NCBI RefSeq assembly: GCF_000941075.1
Contig: NZ_CP007229.1
Location: 248,001-312,000 of the forward strand
Origin: Mesomycoplasma dispar
GTDB lineage: Bacteria; Bacillota_I; Bacilli_A; Mycoplasmatales; Metamycoplasmataceae
Length of the DNA: 64,000 nucleotides
Reading direction: 5' to 3'
Position 1 is the stretch's first letter. Each line of letters opens with the position of its first letter. Below are positions 11,506 through 21,596 of the stretch, one piece after another. The position numbers and the translations under genes were made by a program. The notes beneath the pieces are model-generated. The model was not told the DNA's origin. It searched no databases and was given only the letters and a program-made list of their open reading frames with translations.

Positions 11506-11580
11506 TGGCAGAGGTGACAGGAGTCGAACCCGCAACATACGGGGTTGAAGCCCGTTGTTCTACCATTGAACTACACCTCT
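11506..11580 (-). tRNA. tRNA-Trp (anticodon UCA), decodes UGA
   Basis: 75 nt on the minus strand. Acceptor AGAGGTG pairs with CACCTCT, discriminator G, CCA encoded. Anticodon stem ACGGG/CCCGT with loop CTTCAAC gives UCA. This is the tRNA that allows UGA to be read as Trp throughout the window. A selenocysteine tRNA is excluded by the ordinary acceptor length and short variable loop. Confidence 0.95.
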
Positions 11581-11636
11581 AAACCATAAATATTATACCA
11601 CGTTTTATTAAAAATAATATATTATTTAATTAAATT

Positions 11637-12242
11637 ATGAACACAAATTCCAATAAATCGGTAAAAATTAAAGACTTTTTATACTTTTTATGATTTACAA
11701 TGAAAATTTCTTTAATTTCTTTTGGTGGCGGTAACTCTTTAATGCCAATAATTTTTAGTTATGCCGTCACCAAAAAACAGTGAATTTCAAAAAAAGACTT
11801 TGATGAAGGTTTGATTTTAACAAACTTATTACCTGGTCCGTCGGTTGTCCAAATGCTTTCCTTAATTGGAATCAAAAGATTAGGCGTTATTCGCGGAGTT
11901 TTAGCGACTATTTTAGGAATTTTGCCGCACCTTTTATTATTTTTAGCTCTAATTTATGCGCTTAAATTTTTGCCAAAAAGGTATTTGATTGTTCTGAATT
12001 TAGCGATTTTCTCGACAATTATTGGTATTTTATTAGGTTTTTCTTATATTTATTGGAAAAACGATAGAAAATCATTAAATTCTGCTATTTATTTTACTAT
12101 TTTACTATTTAGTTTTATCTATAGTTTTTTCGTTCCAAGCCCATATAATTTAGCACTAGTACCGATTTTTGCAGTTATTTTTATCTATTCAGTTTGATTT
12201 TTTATAAAAAAACGAAAAAAAAAGCATGATATTACTAATTAG
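11637..12242 (+). CDS. chrA: Chromate transporter family protein, first half-size subunit
   Basis: 201 residues with five to six hydrophobic segments. The family signature is KISLISFGGGNSLMPIIFSYAV followed by LLPGPSVVQML. Short-chain CHR proteins occur as adjacent pairs that form a membrane permease; classic members export chromate, but the natural substrate in mycoplasmas is unknown. The tail is basic. It overlaps the second subunit by 17 bases. Confidence 0.82.
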
Positions 12243-12876
12243 TTTAGCGATTCTTGGGCTTGTTTTAATTAGTTTGCTTGTTTTTGGCGGCGGACAAGTT
12301 TTTATGCCAGTCTTTAATTGGTTTTGATTACTTCTTGGCGAATTAGGGATGAATATTAATCAAGAACAAATCAACGAAATTTTCACTGTTGCAAATTCAA
12401 CACCAGGAGTTTTGTCAATAAAATTGGCAGTAATGACAGGTTTTTTAATAGGTAATTTTGGAATTATCGGTTGGATTTTATCAATTATTTTCCTGATTGC
12501 CTTTATTTTTCCAGCAATTTTTTTAATTATTTTTTGATTAAAAATTGCAAAACGTGTTGAAGCAAAAAATAGCATTTTTTGAACTAATTTGGTAAAAGTT
12601 TTCCGACCTGCAATCATCGGAATTATTTTAGCATTGGCCTTTCAATTATTTGTCAATTTAATTTTAGTAAATTACACTTTTAATTCCAATCACGGTTATG
12701 TTTTGACAAAAGAAGTTAACGAATTTTTGCAGGGATGAAGATTTTGAGTTTTTATTTTATTCGCTTTTTTTTGGACTATAATAGTTTTTATTCTCTATTT
12801 AAGAAAAACAAATCTCTTCTTATTAATAATTATCGGAGTTTCACTTGCGCTAATTAGTCTTCAACCTTGACTTTAA
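12226..12876 (+). CDS. chrA: Chromate transporter family protein, second half-size subunit
   Basis: 216 residues, mostly membrane-spanning. The N-terminal LVFGGGQVFMPVFNWF and ANSTPGVLSIKLAVMTGFLIG match the second CHR half. Three TGA-Trp codons lie in the visible hydrophobic stretches. Overlap with the first subunit points to a heterodimer made from one mRNA. Confidence 0.82.
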
Positions 12877-12884
12877 GGAATTTT

Positions 12885-13712
12885 ATGTACAGAAATCGAA
12901 AGTTTTACCATAAAAAAGATTATTTTATTGACTATGAAAATCAGGTTTTAATTTTAGAACCTTCATTTCACCAAAAATTACTAAATAAAAAATTCGGATT
13001 TAACACTGGATTTAAAAAAGTTGGTGGAACTTTGATTGGCGAAGTTCTCGGCATTGATAATTTTAGTTCTCCATTTCGTGCTTTTGTTAAAATTTCAAAA
13101 CTTGATATGCCAATTTTAGACACAAAATATATTGATGCTGGAGTTGCAATCGAACCACTTGTTATTAAAGCGATTTCTGAAAAGTTAAATGTAAAAATCG
13201 AAACTTTTCCACCCGAAAAATTTAACTATGATTATTTCAAAGAAGATCCAATTATTGGTGGAATTCCTGATGGGTTTATTCAAAAAACCAACACGATAAT
13301 TGAAATAAAAACAACAGGAATAAAAAATTTTATAAAATGGGGAAATAAAGGTGAAAATTTACCACAAAAGTATATAAAGCAAGCACAATTATATTCTTTT
13401 TTAAAAAAAGCAAAAAAATACGCAATTGTCGCTACTTTTTTAGAAGAATCTGACTATAAAAACCCTAGTGAATTTCCTATCAAAAACCGCCATATCAAAG
13501 CTTATAGTTTCGACGTTAATGAAAATCAAGTTCTTGATGACATTGAAAAAATCAAAAAATGATACAATTATTATACAAAATTAGGCACTTCTCCAAAATT
13601 TAACCCAGTTACTGATGCGCAAATTTTAGAATACCTAAGTTGTGAAAACGAAGAACAGTGAAAAATTCTTTGGGAAAAATGGACAGAATCAATCGCCACG
13701 GAAAATCAGTAA
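12885..13712 (+). CDS. YqaJ/lambda-exonuclease-like PD-(D/E)XK nuclease
   Basis: 275 residues. Nuclease-fold residues are visible: DAGVAIEPLV (E), IIGGIPDGF (D), TIIEIKTTG (E-x-K) and KQAQLYSF (the QxxxY that follows in YqaJ-type enzymes). Such proteins degrade or process DNA ends, often in recombination; mycoplasma homologues are, I believe, catalogued as MAGa7180-type putative nucleases. The ATG at 12885 follows TAAGGA at good spacing; an upstream TTG at 12867 is less likely. No single-strand annealing partner gene is adjacent. Confidence 0.8.
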
Positions 13713-13727
13713 TTTTGAAAGTCGATT

Positions 13728-14963
13728 ATGGAATCATATTCTAATGTTTATTTACGGAAAAATATTTTAATAATTGTTTCGGAAATGACAAAAATTGTCA
13801 ATGATGCAATTAAAGTTCATCAAATTGATAACATTAATTCGTTAATTTTAGCCAGTGCAATTAATGTTTTTGGCCCACTTTCGCGGTTAATTAAAGAAAA
13901 AAATGGCGGATATACAGTCACAGTTAAGTCTGAAAATTTAGAATCATTAATTATCGAAACAAACAAAAACGGACAAATTCGTGCTAGTATTAACAGTAAA
14001 AACTTCGAAATTTCAAGAGATTTTTTTAAAAAATACAGTGTAAATCAATTATTAAGTTCATTTATAACTAATTCTGGTTTTTTAAAAATTAGTAGATTTA
14101 ATGATAGAAAAATTTATTCTGGTCAAGTTGAGTTGCAAGTTGGCGATTTTATTAGTGATTTAGCTTTTTATTTTCATCAGTCACAACAAACAAAGTCGGT
14201 AATAAAAAACTTAATAAAAATAAATGATGAACTAAAAATTACAAAGGCACAATCTCTAATTATTCAACTTTTACCAGGTTATCAGTCTGATGAAATTGAA
14301 GAAGTTGAAAAATGACTTGCAAACAAAAAGATCTATGATTTTATAGACTTTTTTAAAAATTTTAACCTAATCGAGAATCAAAATTGAACCTATTTTTGCA
14401 ATTGTGTAAATAAAAATTTTGAAAAAAATTTGAACCTGCTAACCGAAAAAGAAGTTGATAATTTAATTGAAAATTATCAAAAAATTGAATTTAAATGTAA
14501 TTTTTGCGGAAAAAGTCAATGATTTACGAAAAAAGATTGACTTTTTGTACAAAAACCTTTTAGTATCGCAACAGTTGAGTCGCTAACTGGTGGTGCGCTT
14601 GCTGCTGAAATTGTAAAAACCGCTGGTGCAAGTCAATTTTTTGCTGGCGGACTTGTTTGTTATCAAAATCGAATTAAAGAACAAATTGGAATCGATACAA
14701 CAAACGGAGTCACTAATGCAGAAACAGCTTTAAAAATGGCTGACTACGGTTTAAATTTTTTCAAAACTAAATATGCAATTAGTTTGACAGGCAATGCGGG
14801 CCCAGGAATCCAAGATGGAAAATTAGGACAAGTTTTTATTGCTTTGAATAATAAAGTTTGAGAGATGAATTTTCAAGGTTCACGTTCTGAAATAATTAAA
14901 GCAACTATTGAATTTGCTGCTAAAAAAATAAACGAAATTAGAGAAAATACGGTAAAAATATAG
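13728..14963 (+). CDS. Hsp33 (HslO)-CinA C-terminal domain fusion
   Basis: 411 residues in one uninterrupted frame (TGA = Trp). Residues 1 to about 270 look like Hsp33, the redox-switched holdase: LILASAINVFGPLSRL..., a C-x-C pair at 224/226 and C-x-x-C at 257/260, the zinc-binding thiol switch. Residues from about 280 are a CinA/PncC domain (FSIATVESLTGGALAAEIV, GGLVCYQNRIKEQIGI, AISLTGNAGPGI), a family that deamidates nicotinamide mononucleotide. The usual Cys of the ESCTGG motif is Leu here. The two domains are normally separate proteins, so this is either a true fusion or a sequencing/assembly join. Confidence 0.8.
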
Positions 14964-14989
14964 ATTTTTGAAAATTTTTTCAAAAATCT
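14962..14989 (+). terminator. Hairpin after the Hsp33-CinA gene
   Basis: A 13-bp perfect inverted repeat (AGATTTTTGAAAA / TTTTCAAAAATCT) overlaps the stop codon. It has no T run after the stem, so termination is probable rather than certain. Confidence 0.45.
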
Positions 14990-15185
14990 AATAAAATTTA
15001 GTAACTAAAATTATTTTCCTTTTTCCTTAGGTGCTAAATAATGGTAAAATTTAATTGAATTTAACTTTTAAACTATTCTTTTTAAAGGAAAAAGAACTAG
15101 ATTTTAATAATTGCAGAAAATAGTAGTAATTTAATACAAATTTTACCTTTTTTCATTTTTTAAAAAAAATTTAGATAATTTAATT

Positions 15186-15191
15186 TATAAT
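15186..15191 (+). promoter_or_regulatory. Putative -10 box for trigger factor
   Basis: TATAAT lies 41 bases before the ATG. The 5' region 15000-15180 contains two interleaved inverted repeats (see findings) but no CIRCE-like element. Confidence 0.4.
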
Positions 15192-15231
15192 TATGTTAAA
15201 TTTATGAATAAATAATTAAGGATTAATATTA

Positions 15232-16569
15232 ATGATAACACGTGAATTTTTACCTAAAAGTGCTGAACTCAAAATAAAATTAACTGCTGATCCCGAAAAG
15301 TGAAACTCTTTTTACGAAAAAGCAGAAAAAAAACAAGCAGAAAAAGTGTCTTTACGTGGTTTTCGAAAAGGGAAAGTTCCTCTAGAAAAAGCACGTCCAC
15401 TTCTAAACCCTGAAGCAATTTTTGAATTAGCACTTCGAATGTATCTTCCTGAACTTGAAAAACAAGCTTTTTCAAACGTAATTGATAGTGATAATGTTAT
15501 TGAATCACCAATTTTTAACATTGTTAATATGGATAGAAATAATTTGGAAATCGAATTTCTCTACCCAGTTTATCCAGAAATTAAATTAGCAAATTATCAA
15601 AACCTTAAAACTAAATATTATGTTAAAGAGGCAACAGCAGAAGATATTGAGGCGCAAAAACAAAAACTTTTAGAATCAAAAGGAAAATTTGTTAGTGTTG
15701 AGCGTCCTGTAAAAATGGGTGATGTTATTAATTTTGACTTTAAAGGTTTTATTGACGAGCAACCTTTTGAAGGTGGAGAAGCCGAGGATTTTGAACTTCG
15801 TATAGGTTCAAATAGTTTTATTAAGGGTTTTGAAGAGCAATTAATTGGTCTTGAAATCAAAAAAGAAGCCGATATTAACGTTACTTTTCCTGCAGATTAT
15901 CACGTTCCTGCCTATGCTAATAAACACGCACGTTTCCATATTAAAATTAATAAAATTAAGGAAAATCAACCTGCTAAATTGACAAATGAGTTTGTAGCTT
16001 CTTTAAAAATAAAAGATGTTGAGACAATTAGTCAGTTAGAGTTATACTTAAGCGATCTTACAAAACGTGAAAATATCGAGCGTGCAAGAGTTGAGTTTCA
16101 AAAAAATGCCCTTGCTGAAATTGTTGAACAAGTTGAAATTCCACTTGCAAGTAAATTAATTTTTGCTGAAGTTAATCGGCTTAGAGAAACATTTCATTCA
16201 ACATTAACTCAACAAGGTTTTACACTTGAGGAATATTGTCGAATTACTAAATTTTCAGAGGAAGATATTAGCAAACAATTAGAAACTGAAGCAAAAAAAT
16301 TATTGAAAAATTCGTTTGTTTTTGCCGAAATTGCAAAATTAGAAGGTCTTGTTCCAACGCAACAAGATTATGATGATCAAATTGAAAAATTATCTAAATT
16401 TACTGGTAAATCAGTTGAAGAGTTAAAAGAAACTATCCCTCATAGCGAAATCCAAATCAATATAACAAATAAAAAAGTTATTGATAGATTAATTGAACTT
16501 AATACTGAAGGCAAAGAACCGGTTTCTAGGGGAAAAACTAAAGAAGAAAAAGTGGAAGAAAACAAATAA
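15232..16569 (+). CDS. tig: Trigger factor
   Basis: 445 residues. Ribosome-bound chaperone and prolyl isomerase that meets nascent chains at the exit tunnel. The ribosome-docking signature [10 protein letters not shown] is at residues 41-50. A central FKBP-like domain starts near [22 protein letters not shown], followed by a helical C-domain. The ATG is preceded by TAAGGA. The first Trp is a TGA. After the stop the same frame continues for 28 further charged codons to another TAA, a decayed tail. Confidence 0.95.
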
Positions 16570-16656
16570 GAATCTGATAAAATAGGAAAAAAATCAACTG
16601 AAACCATAGTAGAGAAAGTTAAAACTGAACAAAAAGAAGAAAAATTAAATGAGTAA
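16570..16656 (+). pseudogene. In-frame remnant of the trigger factor C-terminal tail
   Basis: Immediately after the TAA at 16567-16569 the frame stays open for 28 codons rich in Lys/Glu (ESDKIGKKSTET... ending EEKLNE) and closes with TAA. Composition matches the real tail EEKVEENK. It reads as coding sequence cut off by a recent nonsense change. Confidence 0.55.
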
Positions 16657-16666
16657 ATAAAATTAA

Positions 16667-16697
16667 AATCTAAACTATTTTTTAGCTTAGATTTTTA
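16667..16697 (+). terminator. Terminator after trigger factor
   Basis: AAAATCTAA...TTAGATTTT with an inner CTA/TAG pairing, followed by a T-rich stretch. It sits after the decayed tail. Confidence 0.7.
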
Positions 16698-16745
16698 CGG
16701 TTTTTTCTTGCAAAAACTAGTAAAAAACTTATTTTAGGAGGTTTT

Positions 16746-17174
16746 GTGTCCAAGTTTGCACGTTTTTTATCAACAGTCTTAGCTGTTGTTATCGGAAATA
16801 TTGTTTTATTTGCAATAATAATTGGTACTTTGTACTTTTTATTTAAAAAGCAAATTGAAAATTTCCAAATTGATAAAATTACAAAAACAATTAGTGATGT
16901 TCAAGAAGCTGTTGGTAAATTTGATTCTGAACAACTCAAAAAATTTCAAGAAGGATTTGATAAATTTTCAAGTTTAGATATTGACTCTTTAAAAACTCAA
17001 CTTGAAAATGTTAAGGATTTATCTCAAAAATTAGATGAGGCAATAAAGGAAATAAAGAAAATTCAAAATAATAGTCAAAGCGCATCTACAGCCGTTTCCC
17101 AAGCTGTTTCAACTTCGCACATTTTTGAATTTACTAATAACTTAAAATTAATCCAAAATTTTAAAATTTACTAA
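16746..17174 (+). CDS. Small membrane protein with coiled coil
   Basis: 142 residues, function not recognised. One membrane segment (about residues 8-33, LSTVLAVVIGNIVLFAIIIGTLYFLF) is followed by a long charged region with heptad-like spacing (IDKITKTISDVQEAVGKFDSEQLKKFQ...), predicted to be a coiled coil. The start is GTG at 16746, set by TAGGAGG five bases upstream. It is the last gene before the repeat island. Confidence 0.7.
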   Translation: MSKFARFLSTVLAVVIGNIVLFAIIIGTLYFLFKKQIENFQIDKITKTISDVQEAVGKFDSEQLKKFQEGFDKFSSLDIDSLKTQLENVKDLSQKLDEAIKEIKKIQNNSQSASTAVSQAVSTSHIFEFTNNLKLIQNFKIY

Positions 17175-17191
17175 TTTACCTTTTCTTTATT

Positions 17192-18988
17192 TTAATCATA
17201 ACCATAAAGTTTCTTTTTATAAATTGCCCGAAAATCAAAGTCTTTAATTTTTTCCTCAATGACAGTCAATCAATTTTCAATTGTTTTATTCGAGTTATAA
17301 ATTTCGTTAAATACATCGTTTTTAAGAATTAAATCTTGTTCTTTTAGCGAATACAAACCCGATCTTTTTATAAACAAGTCAAAAGTTTTATATTCTTTTT
17401 TATATAAATTAATAGCTTTTGTTAGTTTTTCAAATTCTTCTTTTGAACCTTTAATTACATCTTTTCGTGTGTGATATTCGTTAGAATAAAACCAAGAATC
17501 ACCGTGCAAACCTGCAGGAAAGAGTTTTGGTTCGGTTCCTTCGCGTAAAAAAATGTCTTTTTCTAATTGATAAATCATATTTTTATAATAAATTCTTAAT
17601 GATTCATATTTCCCTAAATAAACTAGATCATAAAATGGTGTGATACCGATTCAATAAAAAATATTTTCACCATCATGGTATAAAAAAATAAAATTGTGCA
17701 AAGCAAGTTGCGGAACTCACAATGTATCGCCAGTGACACAGTGTGAATACTGATTATTTAGTCAAAAAGTTGGTTTTTTTGAATCGATTTGTTCAATTAT
17801 TTCCTGATGAATTCCATATTCTGAACCACCAAAGTAGAAAATTTCAAACTTTTCTTTGTTTAGCATAACTCAACTTGAAACAATTAATCAATCAGGGTTT
17901 GCTAAATATTCATCAATTAAAGTATGTTCAGGACCAAAAAACATCTGTAAAAGATAGAAAAATTCTAACTTATTTGTTCATAAATTTAGATCATTAAAAT
18001 ATTCAATTCCCTTTTTACCAAAAAGTTCATAGCAATGCTGCTTGTATTCTTGACCGAATTTATCAAGCCAGCTTAGGATATATTTCTCGCGATTTTCAAT
18101 GTTTAGATTAACTTTTTTTATGTTGTATTTTGCAAATTTTTGCAAAATATTTTCATAAGTTTCTAATGTTCTTACATTATAAGCCAATTTATACTTGTTT
18201 TTTAGTCCAGTTTTTCTTATTTTTTCAAGTTGTTTTTCAACTTTTTCACCTAAATATGGCTTGTTTTTTTCGAAAAATTTACTATTATAATGATAGCGAT
18301 TTGTTAAAAAATCAAAAATTTTTTCTTGATGATTTTCGATATTTTTCGGTTTTGCAAACGGAATTAGTTCTTCAATTTCCTTAATTATTAAGTCTTCGAC
18401 TTCTTTTCTTTTTTCAAGTGAAGAAAATCCGTGCGTTAAATCCTTAGGGAAAGCAATTGAATATTGGCATTTTGCTGGATTTTCAAAATCTTCAAGAGCG
18501 ATAACAACTTTTGACCAACCTTGTCAATTTTCTTGAATATTAGTTATTTTTTTTGAAAAAATATCGTTAAAATCTGCATCTTTTGATCAATTAGCATCAA
18601 TAAATTTTTTAATTTTTTCTTCATAAAAACTATATTTTTCAAGCGATTTTACAATAAAAGTTGCATTTCTTATCTCATCTAGATAAAGATGGTAAATATT
18701 TTCATCTTTTTTATATTGTAAAGCAATTAGATCCTCGATTGCATTGTTTACATATTCGCCCGAATCATCGAAAAAACCCAAATACTGAACCACATTGATA
18801 AATATATCAAGTTGTGGACTTGTAAATTTAGAAAGTCTTTCAAATTTATATTCATAAATATGTTTTAATTCTGGAATAGTGCAGGAATCCCAAAGATTAA
18901 AATTTATATCTTGTGTTGAGATAAATTTGGACTTATTTATGAAAATGTAATCTGAATTTTCTAGTTTTTCTTTAATTTTTTCCAACAT
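17192..18988 (-). CDS. A1: ~600-residue island protein, C-family relative (copy 1)
   Basis: 598 residues; family not recognised. No signal peptide or membrane segment, so probably cytoplasmic. It is a diverged relative of the plus-strand C genes, sharing blocks such as FAKPKN(I/L)EN(H/Y)QEKIFDFL, NIENR(E/D)K(Y/F)ILSW, FGxEYxxxCxxLFGK, YLLQxxFGP and IFYFGGxEYG. Many Trp are TGA. The ATG is preceded by GGAGGG that overlaps the end of A2, so the two are translated together. It differs from its copy at 34138-35907 almost only in residues ~15-90, where the sequence is unrelated in places. The C-terminus is KKLYGYD. Confidence 0.75.
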
Positions 18989-19475
18989 ATTTACCCTCCA
19001 ATTGCTTTAGGGTTTCCATATAAGAAATGAGTTCTTTCATATGATTTTCTTAAGTTCAATTTTTGCTGTAAAATTTTTTTATTTGTTCCCCTATTTTCAC
19101 CAAAAATCATCATTTCTCTACGAACATGAAAATAATCAAACATTACATTTTTAGGATGACCCTTTTTATTTATTGTTTTGCCTTCAATTTCTATCACTTT
19201 GTTTTTATTTTCGTCTAATGAAATACTTATTTCTTCCTTTCCAGAAGGCAGCGGTGGAATAATATCAGTTAAACTATTTTCCTTAATTGAATATCATTCT
19301 TTTCCAAAATCACCATCATCATTTAAATAACCGTTAGTTATTTGACTAAAACCCAAAATTGTATTTAAAGTTGTAGCTGTTGCAGTTGCCAATTCAAACA
19401 TTTGGTCGCGACTTTGAGAGTAAAAATCAACATATTTTCCAAATTTTTCAGGTAGAGATTTGTTAAGCGAAGAAT

Positions 19476-19527
19476 AAACACCAAGATCTGTTATTTTTGA
19501 CAGAAAAATATCTGCAAACAATCTATA
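19476..19527. repeat. 52-bp target duplication, left copy
   Basis: 52 bases starting AAACACCAAGATCTG directly before the element at 19528; repeated exactly at 19900-19951. The second A2 copy has a single version of this sequence. Confidence 0.9.
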
Positions 19528-19899
19528 CCTGAGTTTCCCAGTTACAAACGCTTAATTATAAAAGATCTCCTAATTTAGGTGATCTTTTTAGAACTTAACG
19601 TTATTTCATAACAATTTTTTCGACTTATAACCCGGATTTTTGTCAAACATTACTAGCAAAATACATTTCTAGTCGCTTTTCATTTTTGATTAGAGGTTAT
19701 TATGCATTTACAAATCAGGTTTTTTACTATAAAACTAAAAAAGAATAACTTTTTTAACATTTTTATTATTAAAATAATTACATCATAATTGTTATGAAAG
19801 GTTAGTATTTTTTTCTTATTATTTTTTAAAACAAATCCTTATTTGTTAGTGTTTTTTGATATTTACAAATTAATTATACCACTAACTGGGAAACTCAGG
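19528..19899. mobile_element. Transposase-less IS derivative (MITE), 372 bp
   Basis: Perfect 17-bp terminal inverted repeats (CCTGAGTTTCCCAGTTA at 19528-19544; its complement at 19883-19899), no open frame able to encode a transposase, and a 52-bp direct duplication of the target. The very long duplication fits the IS1634/IS1549 group of the IS4-type elements, which is known for long variable target repeats; family assignment is inference. A terminator-like hairpin (AAAAGATC...GATCTTTT) lies at 19556-19590. Confidence 0.8.
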
Positions 19900-19951
19900 A
19901 AACACCAAGATCTGTTATTTTTGACAGAAAAATATCTGCAAACAATCTATA
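19900..19951. repeat. 52-bp target duplication, right copy
   Basis: Exact repeat of 19476-19527, flanking the element on its other side. Confidence 0.9.
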
Positions 19952-20930
19952 ATTGACAGCAAAGATTCACGCAAGATAAAAATTAATTTCTTGACTACTT
20001 ATAATAACAGACCCTGTCAAATCTGAAAGATATGCAAGATGGATTCCATCAAATTTTTTAAGTTGTTCTTCATCTGAAACAACTTAAAAAGTGATCGTCT
20101 TTGCGGCAGCAATTGCTTCGTCTTTTTTGATTGGTTTATCTTTTTTAAACACATCATCAGCTTCAATTTTTTCAATATAACCAACAGATTGCCCTCAACT
20201 ACCTAGACCACCAAAAACATTATCAGCAGGTATTGAATCGGCAATACTTTTTCCAACTTCATGTAAAGCATAGGTTCCTGTGGCCGCAATAATTGCCCCA
20301 CCAATTGCTCAAACAATCGCTGGAATCGCAAAAAAGAAAGTTTTTTCAATTTTTTTATATTTAACTAAAGCATCAAAATCAAGATCATAACCACGAAAAA
20401 CAAGGTGTGGAGTCTTGTTTTTTAAGTAGATTTTTCCTATTTCATTAAAAATTTTTAATTCTTTACTATTAACTAAAACTTCACCATTTGGTTTAACTAT
20501 CAAATTAAAATATTGATCATTATTGATTTTTAAATTAGTAGAAGTTTGTTGAATTAGACTAAAAGATTTTTTTAATTTAGATTCAATTATTAAGTTTTGG
20601 CCATCTTCTTGGACACTTTTTAGTTCTAGAAAATCACTAAAATTAGCGATTTTCTTATTATAATTTTCATCAAAATCGCGATTTAAAACATTAAAATTTT
20701 GTTTTAAAATTGTTTTCTGTTGGTAAGTTAAGGGGATTATCGTTGATAAACTAAGTGCGCTAAAAGCAAAAAAATTAGCTATATATTTAAGGATTTTGAT
20801 TTTCCTTTTCATTATTCACCTAAAAACTAATATTTTTTGTTTTAATTAGATCAAAAATCACTTTTATCACAACAAATATTAGAGTTAATTTTACAACAAT
20901 AAAACAAAAATTTTAAAAATTTTATAAAAA

Positions 20931-21596
20931 CTAATTCGAATTTAGGAATTCTTTTATTTGATTTGAAGGAATGAAAAACGAGATACCTTGGACTGGTTTT
21001 TCGTTTACAAGTCGTGATGTCATTATTCCGATAACTTTATTTTTACTATTTAAAACAGGGCCGCCACTATTTCCTGGTTCGATTGTTATATTACTTCGAA
21101 CAAAAATACCTTCATTTTCTAACTTATTAGTGCCCGAAACAATTCCTTTGTTAATTGTAAGACCAAGATTATGCGGGTTTCCGATTGTAAAAATTTCTTC
21201 ACCGTAGTTAAAATTTGTTTCTAATTCAAGATTTTTAGATTTTGACTTTAATTCCAAACTTAATATGTCATATTTTTTTGAAATATTAATAATTTTAGAT
21301 TTAGTATAATCTTTTTCGTTTGCAAAACGGTAAAAAATATCGGTTTTATCGGCATCATCAAGAATGTGCTTGTTTGTGATGATCATATTATCCAAAACAA
21401 AACCAGTTGCATAAAAGTTTTGTTCATTTTTTTTAATTTTAATTTCAACAATTGAATTTAAAAGATTATCCAAGTTAATTTTATAACTTAAATTAACTTT
21501 TTGATTTGCTAGCAAGGTAATGTTTGCAACTAATAATCCAAAATTTATGCTTAAAAACAAACCTATCAAACTATATTTTTTGTTCAATTTTTTCAT
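20931..21596 (-). CDS. P: exported trypsin-like serine protease (copy 1)
   Basis: 221 residues. An N-terminal signal/anchor (YSLIGLFLSINFGLLVANITLLA) precedes a minimal chymotrypsin-fold domain: IITNKHIL (H77), KKYDILSLEL (D110) and EPGNSGGPVL (S177) form the expected triad, with the following VIGIMTSR and VQGISFFIPS strands. It resembles HtrA/DegP catalytic domains but has no PDZ domain. It should act outside the membrane. It is divergent from B, with only the promoter region between them, and upstream of A2 on the same strand, so it sits at the centre of the module. Confidence 0.88.
   Translation of the reverse strand: MKKLNKKYSLIGLFLSINFGLLVANITLLANQKVNLSYKINLDNLLNSIVEIKIKKNEQNFYATGFVLDNMIITNKHILDDADKTDIFYRFANEKDYTKSKIINISKKYDILSLELKSKSKNLELETNFNYGEEIFTIGNPHNLGLTINKGIVSGTNKLENEGIFVRSNITIEPGNSGGPVLNSKNKVIGIMTSRLVNEKPVQGISFFIPSNQIKEFLNSN

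Larger units (their letters stand above)
18991..20812 (-). pseudogene. A2: B-like membrane protein gene, disrupted (copy 1)
   Basis: The N-terminal piece (20812 down to a TAA at 20084, 242 codons) has a membrane segment (KILKYIANFFAFSALSLSTIIPL), an exposed ~130-residue domain and a second hydrophobic stretch (KTFFFAIPAIVWAIGGAIIAA). This is the architecture of B (23240) and the proteins are related (GIHLA...ISSQEI). Past the TAA the same frame continues (VVSDEEQLKKFDGIHLAYL) until the 372-bp element at 19528 interrupts it. A C-terminal piece then runs 19521-18991, ending HFLYGNPKAIGG. In copy 2 the insertion site is uninterrupted. Function unknown; clearly non-functional as a full-length protein. 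Confidence 0.8.

Noticed and set aside
11506-11580. Selenocysteine tRNA (anticodon UCA)
   Set aside because: Normal 7-bp acceptor and short variable loop, and UGA is used widely at Trp positions; it is tRNA-Trp.
15000-15180. CIRCE/HrcA operator before trigger factor
   Set aside because: No TTAGCACTC-N9-GAGTGCTAA-like sequence can be found there.
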